Below are positions 36,133 through 44,168 of a stretch of 64,000 bases of DNA, piece by piece (positions within the stretch are counted from its first letter, which is position 1; each line of letters opens with the position of its first letter). A program made the translations under genes and the position numbers. Below the pieces are notes generated by a model that worked only from the letters and a program-made list of their open reading frames with translations, searched no databases and was not told the origin of the DNA. The stretch comes from Shewanella loihica PV-4. Lineage in GTDB: Bacteria; Pseudomonadota; Gammaproteobacteria; Enterobacterales; Shewanellaceae. The stretch lies in assembly GCF_000016065.1 (NCBI RefSeq), contig NC_009092.1:1674001-1738000 (forward strand), read 5' to 3'.

Positions 36133-36619
36133 TCTTGGCCTGTTTCAGCTGGCTTGGTGGTCGGCGGCTTGGTTAACAAACTCGGCCAGCTACATCATCT
36201 CTGGGCTGATCGTGCTGCACTGTCTGCTGTCCCCCTGTGTGAGGGCGGATCTCAGGCTGCTGGCGCTGTTGCCGCTCGGGCTGCTGGTGGATGGGGCGCT
36301 CATCGCCCTCGGCGCCTTTCGCGGTGTCGAGTCTGCATTTCCCCTCTGGCTAGCCCTGCTATGGATGATCTTCCTGATGAGCCTCAATCACAGCTTACGC
36401 CTGCTATCCGGGCTCAGCCTGCCCTGGCTGATGCTCATCGGCGCCCTTGGTGGGGCGGGCAGCTATTGGGCCGGCGTGAGCCTGGGCGCCTTAACGACCC
36501 AAGTCTCGGCTATCAGTTTTTGGTTGATCGCGGCGCCAGTCTGGGCAGTGCTCTTGCCCTTGCTGGTTTGGGGACAGGAGAAGGTCTCAGCGCCGCAAGC
36601 TAGCAAGCTCATTCGGTAA
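36110..36619 (+). CDS. DUF2878 membrane protein
   Basis: About 169 residues, nearly all hydrophobic, with roughly five membrane helices. The opening FWLINLGLFQLAWWSAA is the familiar DUF2878 start. It overlaps the end of cfa by about 23 bases. The ATG at 36110 is used; GTG 36101 with AGG seven bases before it is an alternative. No function is known. It recurs next to cfa in RpoE/ChrR operons of gammaproteobacteria, so a membrane-lipid role is inferred. Confidence 0.85.
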   Translation: MKAFWLINLGLFQLAWWSAAWLTNSASYIISGLIVLHCLLSPCVRADLRLLALLPLGLLVDGALIALGAFRGVESAFPLWLALLWMIFLMSLNHSLRLLSGLSLPWLMLIGALGGAGSYWAGVSLGALTTQVSAISFWLIAAPVWAVLLPLLVWGQEKVSAPQASKLIR

Positions 36620-36651
36620 CAAGCTCATTAGGTAAGAAGCGTATTAGGTAA
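36604..36651 (+). repeat. 16-bp tandem repeat, three copies
   Basis: Units caagctcattcggtaa, caagctcattaggtaa and gaagcgtattaggtaa. The first contains the DUF2878 stop codon. Confidence 0.75.
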
Positions 36652-36667
36652 GAAAGCGAGGTGAGTC

Positions 36668-37156
36668 ATGGGCAAAGTTCTATTGCTATTACTCTTAAGC
36701 CTGAGTGCTCAGGCCGCGGATCTCGACAGGCTACATAAGATAGGTAGCGCCGAGATGCAGTATCTGTTTTGGACCTTGTATCGAGCAGAGCTGTATAGCG
36801 CTCAGCCTGACTATGAGGCGAGTGCTGATAAGGCGCTGAAGATAAATTACTACCGAGATATCGAAAGCGATCTGCTTATTGAGGCCACGGTAGAGCAGTG
36901 GCGTCACCTGGGTTACTCAGACCAGCAGATAACTTCTTGGCAGCGGCATATCCAGGGACTCTGGCCCGATGTGCGCGAGGGCGATAGCCTGACCCTATGG
37001 GTGAACAGCCAAGGCGACAGCTATTTCTACTTCGGTGACAAGCCGCTTGGGCAGATCCAGGATCGCACCTTCGGCGAGGCGTTTCTGGCCATCTGGTTAT
37101 CTGAGCGCACCTCAGAGCCTGAGTTAAGACAGGGCCTATTGGGATTAAGACAATGA
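36668..37156 (+). CDS. Secreted chalcone-isomerase-like protein
   Basis: 162 residues. A signal peptide (KVLLLLLLSLSAQAADL) precedes a domain whose sequence GSAEMQYLFWTLYRAELYS and later YFYFGDKPLGQIQDRTFGEAFLAIWL match the bacterial chalcone-isomerase-like family. These periplasmic proteins likely bind fatty-acid-like molecules rather than chalcones. It has a good ribosome site (GAGGTGAG) and overlaps the following lipoprotein gene by four bases. Confidence 0.87.
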   Translation: MGKVLLLLLLSLSAQAADLDRLHKIGSAEMQYLFWTLYRAELYSAQPDYEASADKALKINYYRDIESDLLIEATVEQWRHLGYSDQQITSWQRHIQGLWPDVREGDSLTLWVNSQGDSYFYFGDKPLGQIQDRTFGEAFLAIWLSERTSEPELRQGLLGLRQ

Positions 37157-37686
37157 AAAATATCGTTTTGGCATTTGTGACCGCCTTACTTATCTTGCTG
37201 CTTAGTGCCTGTGGCAGCGCCTCACTGGAGGACTATAGCGCCACCACCCCAGAGCTGCATCTGGACAGCTTTTTTGACGGTAAGCTAAAGGCCTACGGCA
37301 TAGTGCTGGATCGCTCCGGCACCCTGATAAGGCGCTTCGAGGTGGATATGTTGGCTAACTGGCTGGGCGATAGGGGCGAGATCCAGGAGTGGTTTCTGTT
37401 CGATGACGGCGAGAAGAGCGAGCGCACCTGGCAGCTCACCAAGCTTGATGATAATTCCTATCAAGGCAGCGCCCAAGACGTGGTGGGCAAAGCCCTCGGA
37501 CGCACCCAAGGAGCAGCGCTGTTCTGGCAATATGAACTCGAGATCCCAATCGATGGCGAGATCTATCAGGTGACCTTAGATGATTGGATGTTTCTGCTCG
37601 ATGATAAGCGCCTGTTCAACAAGACAGAGATGAGCAAGTTTGGCTTTAAGGTGGGGGAAGTTATCCTCTACATCGAAAAAATTTAG
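37153..37686 (+). CDS. DUF3833 lipoprotein
   Basis: 177 residues. Signal peptide with lipobox LLSACGS, so lipid-anchored in the envelope. The mature part (LDSFFDGKLKAYGIVLDRSGTLIRRF...DDWMFLLDDKRLFNKTEMSKFG) fits DUF3833 and looks like a small beta-barrel. It is the last gene of the RpoE/ChrR operon. A weak hairpin (GGGTT/AACCC, 37686-37703) follows directly. Function unknown; carriage of a hydrophobic ligand with the chalcone-isomerase-like protein is a guess from context. Confidence 0.87.
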   Translation: MKNIVLAFVTALLILLLSACGSASLEDYSATTPELHLDSFFDGKLKAYGIVLDRSGTLIRRFEVDMLANWLGDRGEIQEWFLFDDGEKSERTWQLTKLDDNSYQGSAQDVVGKALGRTQGAALFWQYELEIPIDGEIYQVTLDDWMFLLDDKRLFNKTEMSKFGFKVGEVILYIEKI

Positions 37687-37940
37687 GGTTAAACCGCCAA
37701 CCCGTTTGCTGTCGTCATTTTAAATCGCGTTTGAGCATGCGTCTGGTTATCCAAACCTCATGGTTTCTACTAACATAAAGACTGATGCTCTTTTGATACG
37801 CCGTATTTATATCCGTGACTGAATTCCATTACTCCAACTAGAACCAAGCATTATTGACGTTATACTTGAGGGAATGAGCATAGCACTTATTGGCACATAC
37901 ATTGTTTGCGCGGCGATGTGACGCTTAAGAGGCAGCTTAT

Positions 37941-39326
37941 ATGAAAGGTTTACAACAATCTCAGGTGGACAGTTTTAAGGCTGGATTTGGTGGCGATGTT
38001 ATTTTGCCCGAAGACAGCAACTATGACGAAGTGCGACAGATCTGGAATGCCATGATAGATCGAAAACCGGGGATGATCGCCCGTTGCACCTCGGCGGAGG
38101 ATGTGGTCAAGGCCGTCAACTTTGGCCGGGAACATGATTTACTCATCTCGGTTCGCGGCGGTGGCCACAATATCGCGGGTAAAGCCCTTTGTGACGATGG
38201 CCTGCTGATAGATCTGTCCTTGATGAAACAGGTTAAGGTCGACCCCGACAAACAACTGGCTTTGGTTGAGCCTGGTTGTACTCTGGAGGATGTGGACGCG
38301 GCTACCCAAAAACATGGTCTGGCGGTACCCGTGGGGATCAACTCCACCACAGGGATCGCAGGATTAACCTTAGGTGGTGGCTTTGGCTGGTTAAGCCGCA
38401 AATTGGGCATGACAATCGATAACCTGGTGTCGGCCAATGTCGTTACCGCCGAAGGCAAACAGCTCGTTGCCAGTCAGGCCAGCGAACCAGAGCTCTTCTG
38501 GGGACTGCGCGGCGGCGGTGGTAACTTCGGCATAGTCACTCAATTTGAGTTTAAGCTGCATCCCCTCGGGCCCGACGTCCTCAGCGGCCTCATCGTTTTC
38601 CCCTTCGAGCAGGCAAAGTCTGTTATCAGTCAGTTTGTTAACTTTACCGCCAATGCCCCCGAGGATCTGAGTGTCTGGATGGTGGCTCGTAAGGCGCCGC
38701 CACTGCCATTTCTCCCCGAGTCGGTTCACGGCAAAGAGGTGATAGTGCTGGCGATCTGTTATGCTGGCGATCCCGCCGAAGGTGAGAAACTGATCGCGCC
38801 GCTTCGTCAATTTGGCACGCCTGTGGGTGAGCATGTGGGCGTACAACCCTTTGCTGCCTGGCAGCAGGCCTTCGATCCTTTGTTGACGCCCGGTTCACGT
38901 AACTATTGGAAGTCCCATAACTTTACCCAGCTTAGTGAAGCGGCTATCGATACGGCCATCGAATATGCCGGTACCCTGCCCACAGAGCAGTGTGAGATCT
39001 TTATCGCCTCAATCGGTTGCGCCACCTGTTTGCCGGCCGCCGACGCCATGGCTTATTCGGCCCGGGATGCCCAGTACGTATTGAACGTGCATGTGCGCTG
39101 GGAGTCTGCCGACGATGATAAACGCTGCATCGCTTGGGCGCGGGAATTCTTCGATAAGACTAAGCCTTTTGCCAGTGGCGGCGCCTATATCAACTTCCTG
39201 ACCGATGATGAATCCGATCGTACCGAGTCGGCCTATGGGGAAACCTACGGGCGATTACGTCAGCTGAAGAAGCAGTACGATCCGAACAACCTGTTTAGGG
39301 TGAATCAGAACATCAAGCCCGCTTAG
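37941..39326 (+). CDS. FAD-binding oxidoreductase, berberine-bridge-enzyme type
   Basis: A 461-residue flavoprotein. The FAD-binding domain shows SVRGGGHNIAGKAL (His expected to bind FAD covalently), TGIAGLTLGGGFGWLSRKLG and FWGLRGGGGNFGIVTQFEF. The C-terminal BBE element is YDPNNLFRVNQNI. The second cysteinyl FAD link of plant-type enzymes is not evident, since the GGGFGWL loop has no Cys, so single covalent attachment is likely. Relatives oxidise sugars or secondary metabolites. It stands alone after a 254-bp gap. Confidence 0.9.
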   Translation: MKGLQQSQVDSFKAGFGGDVILPEDSNYDEVRQIWNAMIDRKPGMIARCTSAEDVVKAVNFGREHDLLISVRGGGHNIAGKALCDDGLLIDLSLMKQVKVDPDKQLALVEPGCTLEDVDAATQKHGLAVPVGINSTTGIAGLTLGGGFGWLSRKLGMTIDNLVSANVVTAEGKQLVASQASEPELFWGLRGGGGNFGIVTQFEFKLHPLGPDVLSGLIVFPFEQAKSVISQFVNFTANAPEDLSVWMVARKAPPLPFLPESVHGKEVIVLAICYAGDPAEGEKLIAPLRQFGTPVGEHVGVQPFAAWQQAFDPLLTPGSRNYWKSHNFTQLSEAAIDTAIEYAGTLPTEQCEIFIASIGCATCLPAADAMAYSARDAQYVLNVHVRWESADDDKRCIAWAREFFDKTKPFASGGAYINFLTDDESDRTESAYGETYGRLRQLKKQYDPNNLFRVNQNIKPA

Positions 39327-39347
39327 ATTGGGGCTTAGGTTGAAAGC

Positions 39348-39390
39348 AAAAACCAAGTGACTGTTTATTTGCAAGATAACAGTCACTTGG
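39348..39390 (-). terminator. Terminator of yecM
   Basis: A perfect 13-bp stem (39353-39365 with 39378-39390), loop of 12, followed on the minus strand by TTTTT. It also lies just after the convergent flavoprotein gene. Confidence 0.85.
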
Positions 39391-39444
39391 CAGTTATCTG
39401 ACTGCGGTCAGGCTACTTGGCTACTGGATTAGTGTGCTACTTAG

Positions 39445-40035
39445 CTAAGTAGCTTCGGAGGCGATAACCGCCTTTATGCCGTGGGGATGGACCTTGATGC
39501 AGAGGTTGCCCCGCTTGAAGGCGATGGTGGGGTTAGCCAGGCGCTCATGTTCCCCCTGCGGCGAACTCATCTTCACCTTCACATCCGTTTCCTGAGCCAG
39601 CACTCTGGTAAGTGTGGGTATCCGCTCGAGCAGCTGCTCGCTCAGTGTCTCTGTGGTGGTCGCACCGCCCGGCAGCACCAACTCGATATGTTCCCAGCCC
39701 TCTACCGGGTAGCGTTTATCGCCGGGGTAGGGCAGCTCGATACATTCTATCGTCAGCTCGCCCAGCACCATGGGGGTGTCGAGGGCGATGATGAGAATCG
39801 GGCGGCCGTTGATCATATTATCTGAGATTATCTCACCCTGACGGCAGAAGGCCTCTCTTAAGCTGTCGGCACCTTGGTTGGTGTTGATCCTGAGGGCGGC
39901 ATGGTCGCACTCAAGATCCAGGCCATCCAGCCCTAGCTCCTTCATGAAATCTAAAATCGCTTGGCTAAAGGTAGGCCACTGCAGCTTGAGCGCGTCAAAA
40001 GTCAGCTCATCGGAAACTTGAGATTCAGTCATCAT
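39445..40035 (-). CDS. yecM: YecM family protein (VOC-like fold)
   Basis: About 197 residues from the ATG at 40035; an open frame continues upstream without conservation. DHAALRINTNQGADSLREAF, INGRPILI and IECIELPYPGDKRYPVEGWEHIE match E. coli YecM, a vicinal-oxygen-chelate-like protein of unknown reaction that may bind metal through His and Glu residues. It has its own terminator downstream. The L,D-transpeptidase gene lies 75 bp upstream on the same strand. Confidence 0.9.
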   Translation of the reverse strand: MMTESQVSDELTFDALKLQWPTFSQAILDFMKELGLDGLDLECDHAALRINTNQGADSLREAFCRQGEIISDNMINGRPILIIALDTPMVLGELTIECIELPYPGDKRYPVEGWEHIELVLPGGATTTETLSEQLLERIPTLTRVLAQETDVKVKMSSPQGEHERLANPTIAFKRGNLCIKVHPHGIKAVIASEAT

Positions 40036-40109
40036 ATTTGTCTTGTGTGGACTCAAAATTGGATATTGATGCCATGCTAGCGGTGCTGGCACCGGGTTCG
40101 GCACTGGTC

Positions 40110-40649
40110 TTATGGCCAGATCTCTATGGGGGTGCCAGTATCGACGGCGCGCCACAGCTCGTCTATCTCTTCGTTCTTGATGGCGATGCAGCCGTCGGTC
40201 CAGTTGAGGCGCTGGGCTTCATCCGGGGTGAGCGAGGAGTTAGGGTTCTGGCCGTGGATCATGATCTGTCCGCCGGGATTGATCCCCAGCGCGGCGGCCC
40301 TGAGTTTATCTTCGTCGTTGGGGTAGGAGATATGGATAGCGCGGTAGTAGGCGCTGTCGGCCTTCTTGTAATCCAGGATGTAGCGCCCCTCTGGCGTGCG
40401 TTGATCTCCCTCTTGCAGCTTGTGGCCAACCGGGCGATCCCCCAGGGCAATCTTGTAGCGTCTCAACACTTTACCTTGACGCATCAACAACATGCTGGCT
40501 TCAGACTTATTAACCACCACGAGATCTACCTTGCCAATCTGGCTCTTACTGGTGCTGTGGGGCGAGCTGAGGCCACTCGATTGCGCCCAGGTAACCCCTA
40601 ACGGGGCGAGCAGGCAGAGCAGCAGGAGTTGTTTAAAAAATGTCTGCAT
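40110..40649 (-). CDS. L,D-transpeptidase family (YkuD) protein
   Basis: About 179 residues from the ATG at 40649, which starts directly at the signal peptide (QTFFKQLLLLCLLAPLGVTWA). The YkuD domain has PVGHKLQEGDQRTPEGRY, IMIHGQNP and the active-site WTDGCIAIKN, with Cys as nucleophile. Such enzymes make 3-3 peptidoglycan cross-links or attach proteins to the wall; the short YafK/ErfK-like form without LysM fits here. An upstream in-frame ATG at 40694 is less likely. Confidence 0.9.
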   Translation of the reverse strand: MQTFFKQLLLLCLLAPLGVTWAQSSGLSSPHSTSKSQIGKVDLVVVNKSEASMLLMRQGKVLRRYKIALGDRPVGHKLQEGDQRTPEGRYILDYKKADSAYYRAIHISYPNDEDKLRAAALGINPGGQIMIHGQNPNSSLTPDEAQRLNWTDGCIAIKNEEIDELWRAVDTGTPIEIWP

Positions 40650-40794
40650 CGTCTTGGTTCGGTAAAATAAAGCCACTACTTGGGTGTTCATCATACCTTA
40701 TTTTAGATTAAGCTGGATCGGTTAATTCCATGTTGCGTCAAAGCGCATGGGGTTGGCACGTTTTTATTGCATGAGATAAGGATTGTTGATTTAG

Positions 40795-41622
40795 ATGGAT
40801 GAGACCCCGCAAGAGGCGCGTAAACAGAAGCTCAGAGAGATTATCTTCGGCACAGACACTCCGGCCGGTCGCTATTTCGACCTTAGCCTGATCGTCTGTA
40901 TCGTGTTGAGTGTCGCCCTGGTATTTGTCGACACCATAGACAGCGTGCATAACCGCTACGGCGACTGGATCCGCATCGCCGAGTGGGGCTTTACCGGCAT
41001 ATTTACCCTGGAGTATCTGCTTAGGCTCTACTGCTCGGCCCATCCGGTGCAATACGCCCGCAGCTTCTATGGTGTGGTGGACCTGCTCTCCATTCTGCCC
41101 AGTTACCTGGCGCTCATCTTCCCGGGCGCTAACTTCACACTGGTGATCCGTGTGCTGCGACTGTTCCGCATCTTCAGGGTGCTCAAGTTGCTGCGTTATC
41201 TCAGCGAGGGCAACATACTGCTGCGGGCCATGATGCAGTCGAGCCGTAAGGTGTTTCTGTTCTTCTTCTCCGTCAGCCTGATCGTCATGGTGCTCAGCGC
41301 CATCATGTATGTGGTGGAAGGACCCGAGCATGGTTTCACCTCCATGCCGAAATCTATCTACTGGACAATCGTGACCATCACCACTGTAGGTTATGGCGAT
41401 ATCACCCCGCAGACGACATTAGGGCAGGGGATCGCCGCGCTGACCATGCTGATCGGTTACTCCATCATCGCCATCCCGACCGGCATCCTAACCTCGGAGA
41501 TCTCCCAGGAGATGGTGCGCAAGAAAGATCTGCGCCGCTGCAGCAACTGTCTCAAGATGGGTCACGAAGTCTCGGCGCTCTACTGTGACAAATGCGGCAA
41601 CGAGCTGGAAACCGACCTCTAG
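40795..41622 (+). CDS. Voltage-gated K+ channel with C-terminal zinc ribbon
   Basis: A 275-residue six-helix ion channel. The S4 voltage sensor is LVIRVLRLFRIFRVLKLLRYL, with regularly spaced arginines, and the K+ selectivity filter is TTVGYGD (about residues 196-202). After S6 the cytoplasmic tail carries two CxxC pairs (C249/C252, C264/C267), a zinc-ribbon pattern. No RCK/TrkA-N domain follows. Each subunit of the tetramer would add one zinc site at the inner mouth. Regulation by metal or redox is possible but not shown. Confidence 0.92.
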   Translation: MDETPQEARKQKLREIIFGTDTPAGRYFDLSLIVCIVLSVALVFVDTIDSVHNRYGDWIRIAEWGFTGIFTLEYLLRLYCSAHPVQYARSFYGVVDLLSILPSYLALIFPGANFTLVIRVLRLFRIFRVLKLLRYLSEGNILLRAMMQSSRKVFLFFFSVSLIVMVLSAIMYVVEGPEHGFTSMPKSIYWTIVTITTVGYGDITPQTTLGQGIAALTMLIGYSIIAIPTGILTSEISQEMVRKKDLRRCSNCLKMGHEVSALYCDKCGNELETDL

Positions 41623-41680
41623 GGAGCCTTATGTTTGCAATCTATTCGGCAGTAAGCGTGATTGACCGTGAGGGAGCGCT

Positions 41681-43168
41681 ATGACCACGGCTAAGTTTGT
41701 CCAGGGCTCCATCATGCGCCACATACTGGTGATGAGCTCCACCGCCGCCATCGGCATCTCGGCGCTGTTTGTGGTGGATCTGATCGACATCTTCTTCCTT
41801 AGTCTGCTGGGGGAGCAGGAGTTGGCCGCGGCCGTGGGCTACGCGGGCACCATCTCCTTCTTTACTACCTCTATCGGTATCGGCCTCTCTATCGCCCTCG
41901 GCGCCCTGGTGTCTCGCGCCGTGGGGGCCAAAGAGTTTGAGCTGGCCAAGCGTTTGCTGCTCAATAGCGCCGTGGTGACAGTGCTGGTGGCCTCTGTTGT
42001 CGCCATCATAGTCACCTGTTTTATCCCCGAGTTACTCACCTTGGTGGGTGCCACGGGCCGCACAGGTGAGCTGGCCGCCGGTTACCTCTATATTCTGGTG
42101 CCCTCCATGCCCATCATCTGTCTGGCGATGGCGTTAGGGGCCGCGCTCAGGGCGGTAGGCGATGCCAAGCTCTCCATGGTGTCGACTCTCACTGGGGGCG
42201 GGGTCAATTTGGTGTTTGACCCTATCTTCATCTTCCTGCTGGCCATGGGTATCGAAGGGGCGGCGCTCGCCTCTGTGCTGGCGCGTCTCGCCGTGTTGCT
42301 GGTGGCCGCAAGGGGCGTGGTGGTCAAGCACAAGCTGTTTGGCCGTTTCGATTTGACCGCCTTCAAGGAAGATATCAAGCCGATTTTTGCCATCGCGGGC
42401 CCGGCGATGATGACCAACATCGCCACCCCCATAGGCAACGCTGTGGTGACCCGCGCCATCGCCGAGTTTGGTGACAGCTATGTGGCCGCCTGGGCCGTGC
42501 TGGGCAGGTTGACGCCCGTGGCCTTTGGCATGATCTTCGCGCTAAGCGGCGCCATAGGCCCGATAGTCGGGCAGAACTTCGGCGCGCGGGAGTTTGCCCG
42601 AGTGCGTCAGAGTCTCACCAAGGCGCTGCAATTCTGCGCCCTGTATGTGGTGACTGTGTCCTTGCTGCTGATGCTGCTGCAGGAGCAGATAGTGGCCCTG
42701 TTTGCCATGCAGGGGGAGAGCGCCGAGCTGATCCGCTTCTTCTGTCGCTACATCGCCGTCTTCTTCGTCTTCTCCGGCGCTCTGTTTGTGGCGAACGCCT
42801 CCTTCAATAACCTGGGTAAGGCCAAGTACTCGACCCTGTTTAACGTGGGTAAGGCGACCCTAGGCACCATTCCCTTCGTCTATTATGGCGGCCAACTCGG
42901 GGGCGTCGAAGGTGTGTTGATTGGCCAGGTGCTGGGAGCGATCCTCTTTGGCGTACTCGGAGTGTTAACCGCTTATCGTTTGGTAGATAAGGTGCAGGCG
43001 AGTGCCGTACCTGTGGTCAGTCAGGAGGTGCTGGACGAGGAGCTTAGCCCCAGCAGCCCCAATCCACTCTCGTCCTCCTGCGCTCAGATGGCGCAGCTCA
43101 GCGAAGAGCAAGATTGCGAGGAGAGCAATAGAGTGAGTGAGCTGGTCACTGGCCCGGGTCGCGACTAG
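41681..43168 (+). CDS. MATE family efflux transporter
   Basis: A 495-residue membrane transporter with about twelve helices in two similar halves. MSSTAAIGISALFVVDLIDIFFLSLLGEQELAAAVGYAG is a typical MATE opening, and GPAMMTNIATPIGNAVVTRAI starts the second half. These pumps expel drugs or cationic metabolites using Na+ or H+. A 45-residue hydrophilic Ser/Glu-rich tail follows the last helix. A strong GAGGGAG ribosome site lies before the ATG. The K+ channel gene is 58 bp upstream on the same strand. Confidence 0.92.
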   Translation: MTTAKFVQGSIMRHILVMSSTAAIGISALFVVDLIDIFFLSLLGEQELAAAVGYAGTISFFTTSIGIGLSIALGALVSRAVGAKEFELAKRLLLNSAVVTVLVASVVAIIVTCFIPELLTLVGATGRTGELAAGYLYILVPSMPIICLAMALGAALRAVGDAKLSMVSTLTGGGVNLVFDPIFIFLLAMGIEGAALASVLARLAVLLVAARGVVVKHKLFGRFDLTAFKEDIKPIFAIAGPAMMTNIATPIGNAVVTRAIAEFGDSYVAAWAVLGRLTPVAFGMIFALSGAIGPIVGQNFGAREFARVRQSLTKALQFCALYVVTVSLLLMLLQEQIVALFAMQGESAELIRFFCRYIAVFFVFSGALFVANASFNNLGKAKYSTLFNVGKATLGTIPFVYYGGQLGGVEGVLIGQVLGAILFGVLGVLTAYRLVDKVQASAVPVVSQEVLDEELSPSSPNPLSSSCAQMAQLSEEQDCEESNRVSELVTGPGRD

Positions 43169-43223
43169 CCGCGCTTGGTTTTTAATAAGAATTGATGAGA
43201 ACGACGCTGAAAGTGAGAGGTAC

Positions 43224-43248
43224 AAAAACGGCGCCCGTGATGGCGCCG
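43224..43248 (-). terminator. Terminator of the DUF2986 gene
   Basis: CGGCGCC/GGCGCCG stem with a six-base loop, followed on the minus strand by TTTTT. It also sits at the end of the convergent MATE gene. Confidence 0.8.
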
Positions 43249-43337
43249 CTTGGGGGAAGGACTGAGCACTAGTCCTAGCTCTTTCTATTTAATAGCCTTG
43301 AGCCTTATTGCTCAGCGGGGGATTACTTAGAGGCCTG

Positions 43338-43607
43338 TTATTCAGAAGCTTTTGACTCTGCGGCTTGTGAAGCTTCTTTCTGCTCAGCTGTTTCAACAGT
43401 CTCAACAGCGACTTCCTGCTCGCCCTCGACCTTAGCGGCCTTCTCGGCGGCATTAGCCTTGGCAGCCATCTCGGCCTGCTCCTGAGCCAGCATCTTGGCG
43501 CGATCGCCCTTAGAGATATATTTCTTTACGGTCGGCGGCGTATGTTTGTTGTGACGGGCCTTGGCGCGCTTTGCCGTCTTCTTCAGCATCTTTTGTTTCT
43601 TGTTCAT
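43338..43607 (-). CDS. DUF2986 small basic/acidic protein
   Basis: 89 residues. The first 35 are very basic (NKKQKMLKKTAKRAKARHNKH), and the conserved DUF2986 core is YISKGDRAKMLAQE. The last 45 residues are an Ala/Glu-rich low-complexity tail. It has no signal peptide and probably binds RNA or ribosomes given its charge, though no function is assigned. It has its own terminator. Confidence 0.82.
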   Translation of the reverse strand: MNKKQKMLKKTAKRAKARHNKHTPPTVKKYISKGDRAKMLAQEQAEMAAKANAAEKAAKVEGEQEVAVETVETAEQKEASQAAESKASE

Positions 43608-43731
43608 ACTTCCACCAGGGTCTTTGATTCAGATAAAATAAGGGCTTAAACCTAGTTAGCTTAAACCGGGGGCGGATTTTAACCTAATCTGTGCCAAGCG
43701 GCTATAGGCAAAAATAGCAGATAGAGGAAAT

Positions 43732-44055
43732 ATGACCCCGTTAACCTATGATGGCAAGATCACCTTCTTCGAGCGATTCGAAGCCGATATCCTCAGCGGA
43801 GCGAAAACCATCACCCTCAGGGATGAGAGCGAGTCGCACTTTCGCGTCGGTGACCGCTTGTCGGTATCCACCTTTGAAACCGGGCGACACTTTTGCGATA
43901 TTCAGGTGGTGCGGGTCGAAGAGCTTGCCTTCGAGGCATTAAACTCCCGGCACGCCGTGCAGGAGAATATGACGCTTGAGCAGTTAAAGGCGGTGATCAC
44001 CGAGATATATGGCGAGATTGATACCCTCTATCTTATCGAGTATCGTCTGCTCTAG
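43732..44055 (+). CDS. yqfB: ASCH-domain N4-acetylcytidine amidohydrolase YqfB
   Basis: 107 residues, the same size and pattern as E. coli YqfB: ITFFERFEADILSGAKTITLRDESESHF and HAVQENMTLEQLKAVI. The ASCH fold with Lys and Glu catalytic residues hydrolyses N4-acetylcytidine to cytidine in nucleoside salvage. A GAGGAAAT sequence precedes the ATG. It is a single gene; a repeat array follows. Confidence 0.92.
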   Translation: MTPLTYDGKITFFERFEADILSGAKTITLRDESESHFRVGDRLSVSTFETGRHFCDIQVVRVEELAFEALNSRHAVQENMTLEQLKAVITEIYGEIDTLYLIEYRLL

Positions 44056-44085
44056 CTTGTTTGACCCAGGATGAATAAGGAAAAA

Positions 44086-44158
44086 TCGGAATAACAAGGA
44101 TAAGTCGGAATGACAAGGATAAGTCGGAATGACAAGGACAAGTCGGAATGACAAGGAG
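44086..44158 (+). repeat. 19-bp tandem repeat, 3.8 copies
   Basis: Units tcggaatgacaaggataag at 44086, 44105, 44124 and 44143 (the last partial), nearly identical. Each holds an ATG and an AAGGA ribosome-site core. The last copy supplies the AAGGAG used by the hydrolase start at 44169. Confidence 0.9.
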
Positions 44159-44168
44159 CCAGCCAGCG

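Noticed and set aside
44086..44158. Possible CRISPR array
   Set aside because: Units are contiguous 19-bp repeats without unique spacers, and no cas genes are present.
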